NCBI GenBank assembly: GCA_006384855.1
Contig: VCJN01003192.1
Span: 62,001 to 126,000, forward strand
Source: Tetraselmis striata
Lineage: Eukaryota > Chlorophyta > Chlorodendrophyceae > Chlorodendrales > Chlorodendraceae
Length of the DNA: 64,000 nt
Direction: 5' to 3'
Shown here: piece by piece, positions 19,320 to 30,381 of the stretch
How the letters are laid out: every line of letters begins with the position of its first letter
Numbering within the stretch: position 1 is the stretch's first letter
Notes under the pieces: model-generated
Told to the model about the DNA's origin: nothing
Seen by the model: the letters and a program-made list of their open reading frames with translations, nothing else
Database searches by the model: none
Translations under genes and position numbers: made by a program

Positions 19320-20435
19320 CTTCAATGTGAGCGAGCTGGCATTCTTTGGCAAACAGTGCCCCCTTGGGTAAATCCATGTATACGGTTCATCGATTCGCTT
19401 TATATTTTGTATACTGCTAGTTTGTATAATTATTTCGTATGTAGATTTCGAACTTGAACTGTTACAATCCTTACATACTCGTGGAAAAGGAACTGAAATT
19501 GAATCATTGTTGTTGTTTATTGGTCAAGATCCGGCATGGATACAGAGTCGTGATGAAGTCGCCCATACCGCAACCGCCGCCGTCACCAATAAGGATGCCA
19601 TAAGAAACTAGCCACAAATCGTTATCGCGTTGCATTTCTCTATTGGAATAGGATACATGTGTAGCAGTTGAATGAGAAATCCTGCCAGGCCGTCTACCTC
19701 AGCATATGCAAACATGTAATGATTGTTAACGAGCTCTACTACAAGGATGCTATACCATCCCTTGTAGTTATGAAAGTCCTCCACATACATCTCGTTGTCA
19801 GGCTGCCAGGGGATGTCAGGCTGTCCGGCCGCCACCGGGAGCGACTACTTGCCGATGCCCGGCGGGCAGCGGGTGCGAGTCTAGTATCAGTAGCCGTGAC
19901 TAACTACTAGTAGCCTTCTCGCGCTATTGCTTGCCGTAGCGAATTTCGACCGTATCTGCCGAAATGTGAGATACTCTGTGTGGCCGTTACAAGCAGTCAC
20001 CCGACGGGCGACAATCCCGTCCAAGCGTCCAAACGTATTAAAACGCATCATTTCTAAAATAATGTTAACATCGACGTAAATCATTTTGACCCTAAAGACG
20101 GGGTTGGAGTGAGTACCTGATACTAATCGACGTTAGCAAAGCATAGGGCTCGCAGTTTTGCCCAAAAAGTGTCAGACCTCTTAAAACAACGTTTGGCACA
20201 GGGGCCCATGCCCCATAGCACGCACGAAAGGGTTGTGAAGGGTGGGTTGCGCTAGCTGGAAGCTGGCGCAAAGGCAGAAGGTGGAGACACCGCCGCGTCG
20301 CGGGGCGTCATATAGGGGTGAGGGATGGACTTGGGCACACGGCAGTAGCGTCCTAGCCGTGTACGGCGGACTTGTATCGTCGGGTAACACCAGTCGTACT
20401 TAGCCCCGTGCAATTCAAGCCTCTATAATTCTCAA
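19320..20435. other. Non-coding stretch with a short dispersed repeat
   Basis: No gene is recognised. A ~27-bp sequence (core GGGCTCGCAGTTTTGCC) at about 20145-20163 returns at about 20456-20473, at the edge of the recombinase remnant. Confidence 0.4.
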
Positions 20436-20515
20436 TCAGATCAAAGCAAAGCAGGGGGCTCGCAGTTTTGCCATCATGTCGCCACTTGGCGTGGCAGCCT
20501 GGCCGGTTGACCGCT

Positions 20516-20709
20516 CTAGGGGGTCATCCATCCAAAGAGGTGACATGTTGCCGGACACGGCAGTACCGTTGGGTTGATGCAGTCGAGCACCACGCTGGAC
20601 TCCATCGCCCAGCCGCCGAAGTACTTGGTTTTCTGCGTTGTCACGCCGATCACGTACGCGGCTGTTGTGACCCCCTGTCGGAGGGAGTGCGACGTCCACG
20701 CGAACCCCG

Positions 20710-20741
<32 letters not shown>

Positions 20742-20880
20742 CGCTCTTGCACGGCGGTCAGCACCTGTTGCAGCCAGCCGGTGAGGGTGCTATTCGCCGT
20801 CCATTTTGCCTGGCTGCCCCTACCTCGCGCTGGCTAATGACCCATCGTGCCGCCGACTTTCGGAACGGTTTCGCATAGAT
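20516..20880 (-). pseudogene. DIRS/PAT tyrosine recombinase catalytic remnant
   Basis: The minus frame reads TGWLQQVLTAVQER, then a proline run produced by a ~30-nt G/C homopolymer, then FAWTSHSLRQGVTTAAYVIG (HxxR motif), KTKYFGGWAMESSVVLD (GGW motif), CINPTVLP. In the family the last motif is LDYIDPT with the catalytic tyrosine; here it is Cys (TGC). It is a fragment without its N-terminal half. Confidence 0.8.
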
Positions 20881-21083
20881 TATTACATAAAACGGCATTG
20901 TTTCCGTTATAGATTCCGTCATAATTCCGCGCAGGCCATAACAGCCGCCGCGCTTACCTGTTGACTACTACATGTAGCGACTACCGGTACGGACACCTGT
21001 AGCGGCCGCCCGGCCGCCGCCGGTCGGGCCAGTCGTTCCCGTTCTTCAGGTCTACGGGGCGGGCATGGCGCGAAGCCCAATAT

Positions 21084-21382
21084 GGCGCTACCCCAATACC
21101 CCGTACCGGACAAATTACGCGAGTAGTTACGAGATACCACAGCGTGTAACGACCGTTGATGCCACGGCGCCCTGCGGCGAGGACATGCGGGCCGGGTTGA
21201 AGTGTCTTGCGGGACAGCATGTGGCCGCCCCGACGACACTGACGTCCTCCTCCGTCCACGCCGATTTTGTTGCGGTATGCGTAGTTGTCGTCGTTGACAG
21301 CCGTGACAAGCAGCGACCATGATGCCGAGCGCGACCACCTTACCTAACCTAAACCTCAAGAGTTGACTCCTGCGAGAGGGTG
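21084..21382. repeat. ~295-bp direct repeat, left copy
   Basis: It is highly similar to 27030-27323 in the same orientation (for example TACGAGAYACCACAGCGTGT and GTGTCTTGCGGGACAGCA in both). The two copies bracket the non-LTR-type retroelement. Confidence 0.88.
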
Positions 21383-21681
21383 CTTATATATCTTAGCGCT
21401 ACATGTACTTACAGGTTCCTGCATAGGTGACGCTATAATCATACATACTATCGGTACTCATACTGGTGTGATTTACAAAAAAGGCAGTAACAAATCCACC
21501 TACTACTAGAAGTAGTACTAAAAAACCAACACAGCAAGCCGCCCATCACAGCAACGCCAGCATCCCGCATGAGGTGGGATGGATGAGTGATGCGCACACA
21601 GTTCAGAGTCCGGGCCACGCGTGCACGTGTGTGTGTGGGTGATCCTCGGACGTGCTGATGTGCAGCTTCAACAACGGGATT

Positions 21682-22358
21682 TCAGACGAATATGCGCCGT
21701 CTGATGAGGCAGCGAGCGCGCTCTCGAGCGGCCACCAAGCTCAGGAACCCGTGGAAATCTCTTGCGAGCAAGGCCTCCCGGTGAGCCCGGGTGGTGCACC
21801 GAGTGCCCCGCGATGAGAGGGCACCCCGATCCGCAGCCAAGCATGCGATTTCGCGCACTGTGCGGCGCACCCCCTTGCTCACCTCACCCACTGTGCCGAA
21901 GACCATGCCCGTGTACTCCGACATATCCATGATGTCTCGAAGAGGACCCTTCTGTCCGGGCTCCGTGTCGTGCCACGCCGCATCCCGCGCTGCCAACCCC
22001 CGTTGTCGCCCAACAGGGAGCGCTCAAACCGATCCACAGCCATGGCCCGGGGCGCTGCAGTGTACTTGACACCGTACCGCATAGTCTTGAACTCCAGCAG
22101 CGTGGCCTTCAAGCTCCGGGGATCATAGCTCCCGGTGACGAGGTTGAACGCCGGAAGGGAGAGCTCTGCGTCCGGCACTAAGTCCTTGAATTCATCCCTG
22201 GGTACGGTGTTGCCGAGAGGCACTGCCTGCTGGAACAAGTCATCCACCTCCCTCCTTACAGCGGTACCTAGGTCGTGAACACAGTGATCGCGCATGGCAT
22301 CTGCGATAGCGTCGTGCTGTACACGCCAGTGGGCGTCTCCAGACGCCGGGAGATTCAT
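21682..22358 (-). pseudogene. Retroelement C-terminal endonuclease-like region
   Basis: ORF 21879-22358 reads LPAFNLVTGSYDPRSLKATL then LEFKTMRYGVKY and PRAMAVDRFERSLL. The D...EFK spacing resembles a PD-(D/E)xK nuclease core. After a frameshift near 21.97 kb the protein resumes as MVFGTVGEVSKGVRRTVREI in ORF 21682-21996. No finger C/H cluster is evident. Nuclease activity is inferred from motif shape and position only. Confidence 0.55.
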
Positions 22359-22631
22359 GAGCGCGTCGCCATATAGGTCAACAGTGACGGGGTTGTGCTA
22401 TGTCGAGGGCAGAATGATCTAGCTCCCAACCACCGGGGCCAAGCACGGGCTAGGCAGGAAGAAGTACCCGGCAGCGACCTCCCGCAGCTCATGCGGAGTC
22501 ATGACCGTCCGCGCGGTGGGGATGGCCACTGTCCACATGCCCGACGCCGCGTCGAGCTGTTTGAACAAGATCCGTTCCCTACATGTGGCAGGGAGAGCGC
22601 ACACCTCATTTCGAAGCCGAGAGTTGTTGGC

Positions 22632-24632
22632 CTAGTCTAGAAATGCCGTCAGCTCCTTTTGAGAGCCCGACGCAGCCTCCACTTCCCGCTCCATCTGGCG
22701 TGCATCTGCGTCGCCAAGATGGCCAGCAATAGCCGCATGGAGGCGGCCCCACGCCTCACGCATCGCCGCGGCGTAGCTGTCCGACCCATGAGCATCGTTG
22801 AGGAAGTGGGCATACCGGCGGGCGGAAGAAGTTGCGTTGAAGCTGCCTCGGCCAAGTACGGACCCGAGCTGTGGGTCAAAGAAACCAGGGGTGGGGGTGT
22901 TGGTGCCGGAGTTCCTAGTCAGAACCTTGCTTGGGGGGATGGCATTCATGGAGCCGATAAAGGTGGCATCACGAACAGTAGCCATGCGGCGGATGCCATC
23001 GCCTTTCAACCGAGTGGGGAGGTGAAGCATGCTTCGTGCCCTGGCCAGTGCATTCTCGCTCAAGGTAGCCACCTCCGCTGCCATGGGGTTGGGGTCGTGC
23101 AAAAGCTCCGCCAAGAAATCGGTTACCACCGGTTTTGTGTCGGTGCCGTACGTGGAGGGATCAAAAGAGACCCGTTCGACCGCCGCGAGGACGATGGCAT
23201 CCACCGCCTCCGCAAAGGCCTCCACCTCGGACGGAAGGCAATTGCGGAGCCAATACCCCGCCATGTGTTGCATGCAATGCTTGAGCAGGGCCCATGCGTG
23301 GTGATGCAGGGCGTGGGTGTATCGACGTCTGGGCTTGGCATATAGGAGCTTGCTCAGGCTAGCGTCCACCTCCTCTCGTAGCTCATCCGCCTTGCCGCGC
23401 ATGTATGCATGCACATACTCTGGCGATCGGAGCGGCACGTTGAGGACCGCGATGCCGTCATGGCCATCTAGCTCGGGCCACTCGATGTCGGCCTGAGCCT
23501 CACGCCGCGCGGCCTCCATGTCTGCGATGTACTTGCATCTTGTCGAAGCGCACCTCAAGCCCCACGGACGCCTTGATGGACGTGCGGAAGGCGTGAAGAG
23601 CCGGCCAAACGTGCGTCGGGAGGCCCACCAAAAATCCATCGTCGGCGTTGAAGCGCGCCGCCCCGTCAGTGACCTCCAACGTATTGTCACACTGCTGCAC
23701 CTCGGGGTGAATCGCGACGCAAAAGGAAGTCGTGGCCAGCGGTGCGCCCTATTGCACGCCGTCCTCCGACCGCAGAGGGGCGGACCGGTCGTCCACCACC
23801 AGATACGAATCCGTGAAGTGGGAGGCTAGGAGCGCAGGGATGACAGGGTGTAGTGGGGAGCAATCGATGTGGCGCTGGATGATGGTGCGGCGCCATGCCT
23901 CGCTGTAAGCGTTGCAAAGGTCGGTGTTAATGATGACGGCATGTGGGCCAAGCTTCTCGGCGATGAGCCGGATGCCATGGATGAGCATAGAGTCGCCCGC
24001 GGAAATGCCAACGCCGAGCTGAGATGGAGCGAGCACCGACACGTATGCCTCCTTCATGTTGTCCACCACTGCCCGCTCCGCTGCGCGCCGCTCCGCCTCC
24101 CCGACTGCCACAGGCCGCACGTCCGGGGCCCTCCCCTGGCCTAGCTTCTTGACAGGTGCCACGAGCCTAGCAGAGGCGAAGAGCCGGTTGAACCACCCGG
24201 GCATGCGCCCTTGGAGGTACATGGAGACGACCTCCGACATGGCACGGACCGCCGCAGTCCCGGACGCCGGGGCGTATTCGCCCACCCAGCAGCGGAGATA
24301 CTCGTTGCGCATGCCTGAGGGCCCCGCCGCCACGTGCTGCTTGAGTTGCTGGTACGGCACGCGCATGTCCACCGTCAGGGCGGCCTCGTCGACCGGAATT
24401 TTATACGCGGCGTCTGGGATCGGGTGGCTACGGAACGGGTGCTTGTCGCGCAGCTGGGCGAGGATAGCAGGATAGCATAGGTCGCCCATACCCTTAGAAG
24501 ATAGTCGGCCCGCCGCTCGGGAGAGCTCTCCGTCCTCCACCAACGCCACAACGGTGTCCACGGTGCCCACGAGCAGCGCCGCAAAGAGATCGGCGTCCGT
24601 TCGACGCTGGCGGGCAGGTCCGGCGTAGAACG
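22632..24632 (-). pseudogene. Retroelement reverse transcriptase
   Basis: Minus-strand reading: HVAAGPSGMRNEYLRCWV, a PVKKLGQGRAPDVRPVAVGE finger region, GVGISAGDSMLIHGIRLIAE, motif A INTDLCNAYSEAW, motif B EDGVQ-stop-GAPLA (TAG where Gln is expected), motif C FNADDGFLVG. The catalytic aspartates are kept, but the TAG near 23752 and a frame change near 23.6 kb break the frame. The thumb/connection part continues as ORF 22632-23690 (GIAVLNVPLRSPEYVHAYMR). Confidence 0.8.
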
Positions 24633-25445
24633 TGTTATATACTATACACTGCTGTACTTTGTACTGCGGGAGCCGACGAAGGAGCGAAGAACTGGCGACT
24701 GAGGCGGACGAGAACGAGTACAAGCTAAGCGAAGTACGAGTATGAGCATTGCGAGTGCGAGTACAAGTGAAGGCGAAGTACTGGTGTGATTTACAAAAAG
24801 GGCAGTTCCCCGGAATTAGAAAATCAACACAGCAAGCCTCCTAAAAGCGGCCCGCATCCCGCATAAGGCGGGATGGATGAGTGATGCGCACACGGTTCAG
24901 AGTCCGGGCCACACGTGCACGTGTGTGTGTGGGTGATCCTCGGACGTGCTGTGTAGCTTCAGCAACGGGATGGCAGACGAATCTGCGCCGTCTGATGAGG
25001 CAGCGAGCGCGCTCTTGAGCGGCCACCAAGCTCAGGACCCCGTGGAAATCTCTTGCGAGCAAGGCCTCCTGGTGAGCCCGGGTGATGCACCGAGTGCCCC
25101 GCGATGAGAGGGCACCCCGATCCGCAGCCAAGCATGCGATTTCGCGCACTGTGCGGTGCACCTTCTTGCTCACCTCACCCATTGTGCCGAAGGTACATAC
25201 AGGTTACTCGCACCCCATGTGGGTACTCGTAATACTGTCATACACTACGAGTCGCCTTGTAGCCGCTCGTACTGTCGCCTCGTCATCCTCGTACCAATAC
25301 TTCGCCTTCACTTGTACTCGAACTCGCAATGCTCATACTCGTACTTCGCTTGGCTTGTACTCGTTCTCGTCCGCCTCAGTCGCCAGTTCTTCGCTCCTTC
25401 GTCGGCTCCCGCAGTACAAAGTACATCAGTGTGTAGTATATAACA
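24633..25445. mobile_element. 813-bp foldback/TIR element inserted in the retroelement
   Basis: The ends are TGTTATATAC and GTATATAACA. The first ~152 bp (24633-24784) are the reverse complement of the last ~152 bp (25294-25445) with about 5 mismatches. The flanking 5-mers GAACG (24628-24632) and AAACG (25446-25450) match in 4 of 5 positions, as a target duplication would. The core holds a copy of the host retroelement's 3' end (24779-25195) and about 100 bp of unrelated sequence. No transposase is encoded. Confidence 0.88.
24779..25195 (-). repeat. Captured copy of the retroelement 3' end
   Basis: It is nearly identical to 21462-21900, including GGTGTGATTTACAAAAA, the CACACGTGCACGTGTGTGTG-like stretch and the coding tail VREIACLAADRGALSSRGTR. 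It is 5'-truncated at the position equal to MVFGTVGE and sits in the same orientation as the host copy. Confidence 0.9.
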
Positions 25446-25451
25446 AAACGC

Positions 25452-26468
25452 CTCAGTGCGCGCCCTCAGTGCGCGCGTCGTCCTATAAGCGCACGAGTTC
25501 GGTCATGTGCCTCTCCACGAAAGCGCGGAAGCGCCACGCCAAGGCTTGTTGCCGCCGCCGCCCGCATCGGCTCGGGACCCAAAGCAACAATTGCGGCAGC
25601 AAGTACTTCTACTTCAACGCCCTATCCAGCACCACGGGGTCATCGGCCTCCACCGCCGCCACCACCCGCTCATTCGCGCAGCGTTGTGCCTCCGCCCACG
25701 CTTCTTGAAAGTCAATAGGCACCGCCGTCTCCATGGACATCTCTGCCGGCATGTGCACCATGTCAACGTCGGAGAGGTGGTCCACCTACCGCACCCCACC
25801 CCACCCCGTCGCCGGCTGGAGATGGGTGAGTAGTGGGGGGGGGGGGGGGGGGGCGGATACCGAGCCCGTGAGGCTTGGCTACCGGGGTGGCCGGCCGGTG
25901 CCCCCACCTCTGGCGGCGCGAGAGCAACAACCGGGGGCGCTGCGACGCCCCGGAACGCAGCGACGGGCGGCATTGCGGACGACGGCAGCACAAACGATTG
26001 TCCCGCTCCACCGGCGCGGCGCGCCCCCCGACGGCGGTGCCGCTCGGCCAGCACGGCGCGCGCCTTGGCTAGCCACGCGGCGGCGGCCTCAGCGAAAGCC
26101 ACCACGTCGGCCGGGTGGTGCCTGACGCGGGCGGGTTGGAGCGACTTGACTGCGGCGTCAATCCTCGGCGCCCACGCGGCGCCCGCGGCGACGCCAGCGA
26201 CTGAAAGCGCGTCGGCGACTGTCCAAGCCGCCGCCGGCGCTACGCCCCGCCGCGCCGGCCCGATGTCGTGTAGCCTGGAATGCAGGCGGGCGAGAGCATC
26301 GAGGCCGGTGAGCGCCAGGCCGCGGTTGCCACCGCGCGGCCGCGGTTGGGGCCGCTCGGAGACTTCCTGGCCGGACGGTCGGAACGCCATCGTGATCGCG
26401 CTGCAACGCGCCGGGCCCCGAAATACTGCTGAAAGTACTTGGGCGAGTCGACGACGCAGGCGAGGCAA
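25452..26468 (-). pseudogene. Retroelement N-terminal region
   Basis: Minus frames carry AWAEAQRCANERVVAAVE, DRALK-stop-KYLLPQLLLW, and GRRQQALAWRFRAFVER, a pattern that usually lies upstream of RTs of this type in algal elements (my recollection, not checked). A poly-C tract at 25837-25854 sits inside a proline-rich part, with frame changes on both sides. No zinc finger is certain. Confidence 0.5.
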
Positions 26469-27029
26469 CGCACGCGCCGGTCGTACCTGCCGCGCCCGTC
26501 GCGGACTCGGGACTCGACGACTGGCTCACCGCCTGGGCGTACGTGGGAGCCGGCGGGGCGGCAGCCGCGGGCGGGCTCGGCCTTGGCTGGGTGGCGGCGG
26601 GCGCACTGCCGTTGGACGGCGATGCCGCGGGTGACGCTCCCGCCGCCCGCGATGCGCCGGGGCTGCCTATGTACTGGACGATGTACTGGGGGGCGACGGC
26701 GACCCGGGGTCAACGGCGCGTTTTGCCGCACCATCGGCGGAAGGCGCAGACATCGCGCGGCGCCCTGCCGGATACAAGCGACCCGCTACAGCCCATGCAT
26801 AGCGGTGACGTCGCGTAGGAGGGCGTTGAGGGCAGCTGCGCGGTCTGGGCGGCGGATGAGGCAAGGCGACACACGGCCCGGGGGCGCCTCCGAGGCCGCT
26901 GGGTGGGTGGTGGTGGTCAGTGGTGGTGGCAGGTACTCGCACCCTGTAGCGAGAGGGTTCTACAAGTTGCTACAACGCGATTAAGGCGAGGGCAACGAGT
27001 AGCCCAGTCTCTCAAAACATCGGCGCATG

Positions 27030-27323
27030 AGCGGCGCTACCCCAGTACCCCGTATCGGACCAATTATGCGAGTAGTTACGAGACACCACAGCGTGTAACG
27101 ACCGTTGGTGCCACGGCGCCCTGCTGCGAGGACACGCGGCCGGGTTGAAGTGTCTTGCGGGACAGCAAGTGGCCGCCCCGACGACACTGACGTCCTCCTC
27201 CGGCCGCGCCGATTTTGTTGCGGTGGGCGTAGTTGTCGTTGACAACCGTGACGAGTAGCGGTCATGGTGCCGAGCGCGACCACCTTACCTAACCTCGAGA
27301 ATTGACTACTGCGAGGGGGTGCT
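27030..27323. repeat. ~295-bp direct repeat, right copy
   Basis: Copy of 21084-21382 with scattered substitutions and small indels. It is followed by unrelated sequence on the right. Confidence 0.88.
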
Positions 27324-28029
27324 CCATTGCGGGAGCCCCGAAGACTTGTCATGCGACTCGACTTCAGGTGTTGAGGTTATAAACCCCCCAACTCCTTACT
27401 TGCCGTGCGCATCGCTACCCGAGAACGTCCCGACTGCAAAGTCAGGGCACAAACGAAAAGGACTTCGGGCGCACGAGTAGGGAAAATCACACTATACCGA
27501 GGGGATGTATGTCGCTGCCTGATGTTGCAACGCATGTCGTGCGCGGCACGACGACTCACTACAAGTAAGGTTGATGAACCTCGGTGCGGACTTGTTCCGC
27601 CTCTGTGACCCTCGCGCACACAATTACGCGAAGCCGCTGCCTAAGGCAGCGAGCTAGAAGGTGGGAGACGAGCTGCTGGTGGCTGGCCTAAGTAGCTCCC
27701 CGGCCGGGAGCGCAGCGCTCGCACGGGCGATGAAGCAGCCCATACTGAAACCCGATGGTACCGGTTACTAACCGGTTGAAGCCACTAACAGACCGTACGG
27801 GTCGCACTAGGATAGTTAAATTGTTAGGAAACCCCATAAACACGTTTCGATCATTACTTTGGTTGGTGATACCGAAAATGATGAATATGAGGCTACGTAG
27901 CCCGGACATAGGCAGATGAGTAAGCAGACATGCACCCCTGCTTTTGATTTCGCACATGAATTGCCACATTACCTGATATTTATCGACGGAATTCCACGCG
28001 GGTCGACCCGGCGCATTTCAGGTTTAAAC
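27324..28029. other. Spacer without recognised gene
   Basis: No ORF here shows a known motif. The stretch ends at the 8-bp target duplication GTTTAAAC (28022-28029) of the next hAT element. Confidence 0.35.
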
Positions 28030-30037
28030 CAGGCAGGGCTGCATTCCACTTTCCAGTATTGCAGGTTGCAGTGCAATACTGCAGGCTGCAGGTAGGCTGC
28101 AGTGCATGCTGCACTGCAAGCTGCAGTCAACATGATTTAGTAGTGCATGCTGCAGTAGCACTGAAACTGCTGATTATAGGGAAGGGCATGACAGTGAAGG
28201 GCAAATGGGCAGCCATGGCGGATGCGGAGGGGCAGCAATCGTGGTGGAAGTGGTAATAGATCATTAAATTGCCTACATAGGGGAAAAGCCTACTGTGCGT
28301 GTGTACATTTGTGGTGTCCAACAATGATGTCCCAACGCATGCATAGTGAAACACACGTAAAAAAGTATGATGGCATAAAAACCCCTCTAATCCCCCGCCT
28401 CCTCATCTGCTGGCTCGGCTCCATACCGCTCTAGCATGGATTCCGCCGCTTCCCATTAAACGCGGCTGGCCTCCCCCTCGCCCTCGCCCTTAAGAAGCTA
28501 GCGGGCCAGCCAATCCTCTCCGCATATGGCTTGAGTACATCCGCCGCCGCGGCGCTGAAAGCAGCCTCCCCGTAGTACGACGCCGGTAGCTCCCTGACCT
28601 TTTCATCCAAGTCCAGGTTCTTCTGAACGAAGACGCATGCACCCATGTTATCCAGGTTCCTTCTATTTCTTAAGTGCATGGTGGTAAGACCAGCAAGAGA
28701 GCACACGCGCTCGCACTCAATCTGTGAGCCCGGCACACATAAAGCAATTCTAGCTAATTCAGATATGAGGTAGGTGGGAGGAAGAAGCATGCTTCTTCCT
28801 CCACTTCAACGGGTCCTCTGTCTTCTTGGGGAGCATGTTGCAATAGCGGAAGGTGCGCAGCTCAGCCTCCGCAGCTGCCAACATGGCGGCCTCATCGGCC
28901 TGATCAGTGGCCAGCCTCACGTCACCATCGTCACAGTAGAGGGCATCTCCATCATCGTCGTCATCATCATCGTCAGAACCAACAAAAAATTAAATGGCTC
29001 AGATGGACCAGCAGCACCGGCCCTCTTGGTCTGCACGTGCCGGCTCGAGTCGACCGGCGCGGGGAGGAGCGACTTGTCGTCGTATTCCTTCATCAACTCC
29101 CGGGCCTTCTCATGCGTGACAAACATCTGCTGGAACAGGTTGCCCTTGCAGTACCTAGGGTCCAGCTGCATGGCCATGATCTTGTCTGCCTTCTCAGGCA
29201 CAAACTCAGTGAGCGGCCTCAGCATAGGCTAGATGTGCTGGGCAACATGCTCCCTCATGTCCTTCCTCATGTCGTCAAGCTCTGACTCAAACCCGAAGAG
29301 GTGAGGGCGTGATAAAAAAATTCAACATGATAATTTGAGCTGGCACACATTCAGCCAACGTCACTATGGGAAGCTGGAAGTACCCGGCGCAGCGGCATGC
29401 TTGTTCTTCGTTAAGGTGAAACTAATCAGCACGGACGTCGGTGTTTCCAGTGGGGAGGGGGGGGGGGCTTACTGAGTGGGCTCCTCATCTTGCTCCTCCT
29501 CCTGGCGAGCCGGTGAGGGCTCAGGATGCTCGAGATGTCGGTGCTCGAGATGTCGGTGTCACTCTTGCTGAGCTGTTGGCGGCAGCACTGCCCGCGACGG
29601 CGGCGGTGCTGTCCTCCGCCATCGCCTCGTCCGCCATCGCCGCTGCGCCCTGCTTCGCGGCAGACAGGTCTCTCTCCATATAATTGACTGAGAGTGACAA
29701 GAGGAGGATGACAGGTAGTGGTGCCTGGGTGAGCGTGAAGTGAGGAAAGGTTCGGCTGGTGTGTGTGGTTTACTGGTTTGTGCCCCGATGCGGCGACGTG
29801 TGACGGTACGAGCGAGTACGGTGCTATCCGCGGCGCTCCGTCCGCCAGAACCGTCGCCATATGGCTTATCATGATTGGCGGGCGCCATCCAAACGTTATC
29901 CAGTGAGATTTGGGGCACTTTGGATAACTGCACTGCAGCCGTTTTTCGGGAAGTATTGCATGTCGCAGTGCAATAGCTTAACTGCATGCTGCAGTTACTG
30001 CAGCCTGCAATGCAGTCGATACTGCAGCCCAACCCTG
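28030..30037 (-). mobile_element. hAT-type DNA transposon with decayed transposase
   Basis: Left end CAGGCAGGGCTGCA, right end (reverse complement) CAGGGTTGGGCTGCAG. The flanking octamers GTTTAAAC (28022-28029) and GTTTGGAC (30038-30045) agree at 6 of 8 positions, the 8-bp duplication size of hAT elements. Both subterminal regions are full of CTGCA/TGCAG repeats, which in hAT elements serve as transposase sites. The minus strand encodes hAT transposase remnants. A G run at about 29456-29465 lies near the N-terminal side. Confidence 0.85.
28431..29285 (-). pseudogene. hAT transposase C-terminal remnants with dimerisation domain
   Basis: ORF 28917-29225 reads LRPLTEFVPEKADKIMAMQL then DPRY, typical of the segment before the hAT dimerisation domain. 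ORF 28431-28790 reads CVPGSQIECERVCSLAG, MHLRNRRNLDNMGACVFVQ and KNLD, the hATC dimerisation motif. A stop and frameshift around 28.80-28.92 kb separate them. The DDE/RNase H-like N-terminal half was not recognised; a possible N-terminal start (MERDLSAAKQGAAAMAD) lies at 29682. Confidence 0.82.
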
Positions 30038-30381
30038 GTTTGGACGCTCATGATTCCAGTACTTTAAAGAATACAGGGTCGTACCGGTGTCGAATTTTGG
30101 CCACTCAACATATAGAAGGGATAGGGGAATATATTTGCTATACGCGAGTACCATCAATGAACGCGATATATACGCTACTCGGCTACTCTCAATCGCTCTG
30201 TTGCATAGCTCACCATTGTCAGTGTTGGTTACATGGATAGCGTCCAGAGAATCCGCGGAAAGTACAAGGGAAGGAAAAAGCCCACAACATTTAAGCATCT
30301 CTATTCGCTCGCTATTATTTAGTCGCTACATGGCGACTACGGGTAATGTTGCAGCGCATAGCGATGAATCGGTATCATAAT

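Larger units (their letters stand above)
21460..26940 (-). mobile_element. Non-LTR-type retroelement with restriction-like endonuclease region, interrupted
   Basis: Minus-strand order: poorly conserved N-terminal ORF (26.9-25.45 kb), RT (24.63-22.6 kb), C-terminal endonuclease-like region (22.36-21.68 kb). A foldback element (24633-25445) splits it between the N-terminal part and the RT. Several stops and frameshifts are present. The exact clade is not assigned; a C-terminal PD-(D/E)xK-like domain is typical of site-specific non-LTR elements. The right boundary (5' end) near 26.9 kb is uncertain. Confidence 0.7.

Noticed and set aside
21084..27323. LTR retrotransposon bounded by the 295-bp repeats
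   Set aside because: The enclosed RT has non-LTR-type motifs, and no primer site, polypurine tract, protease or integrase is seen; the repeats also lack TG...CA ends.
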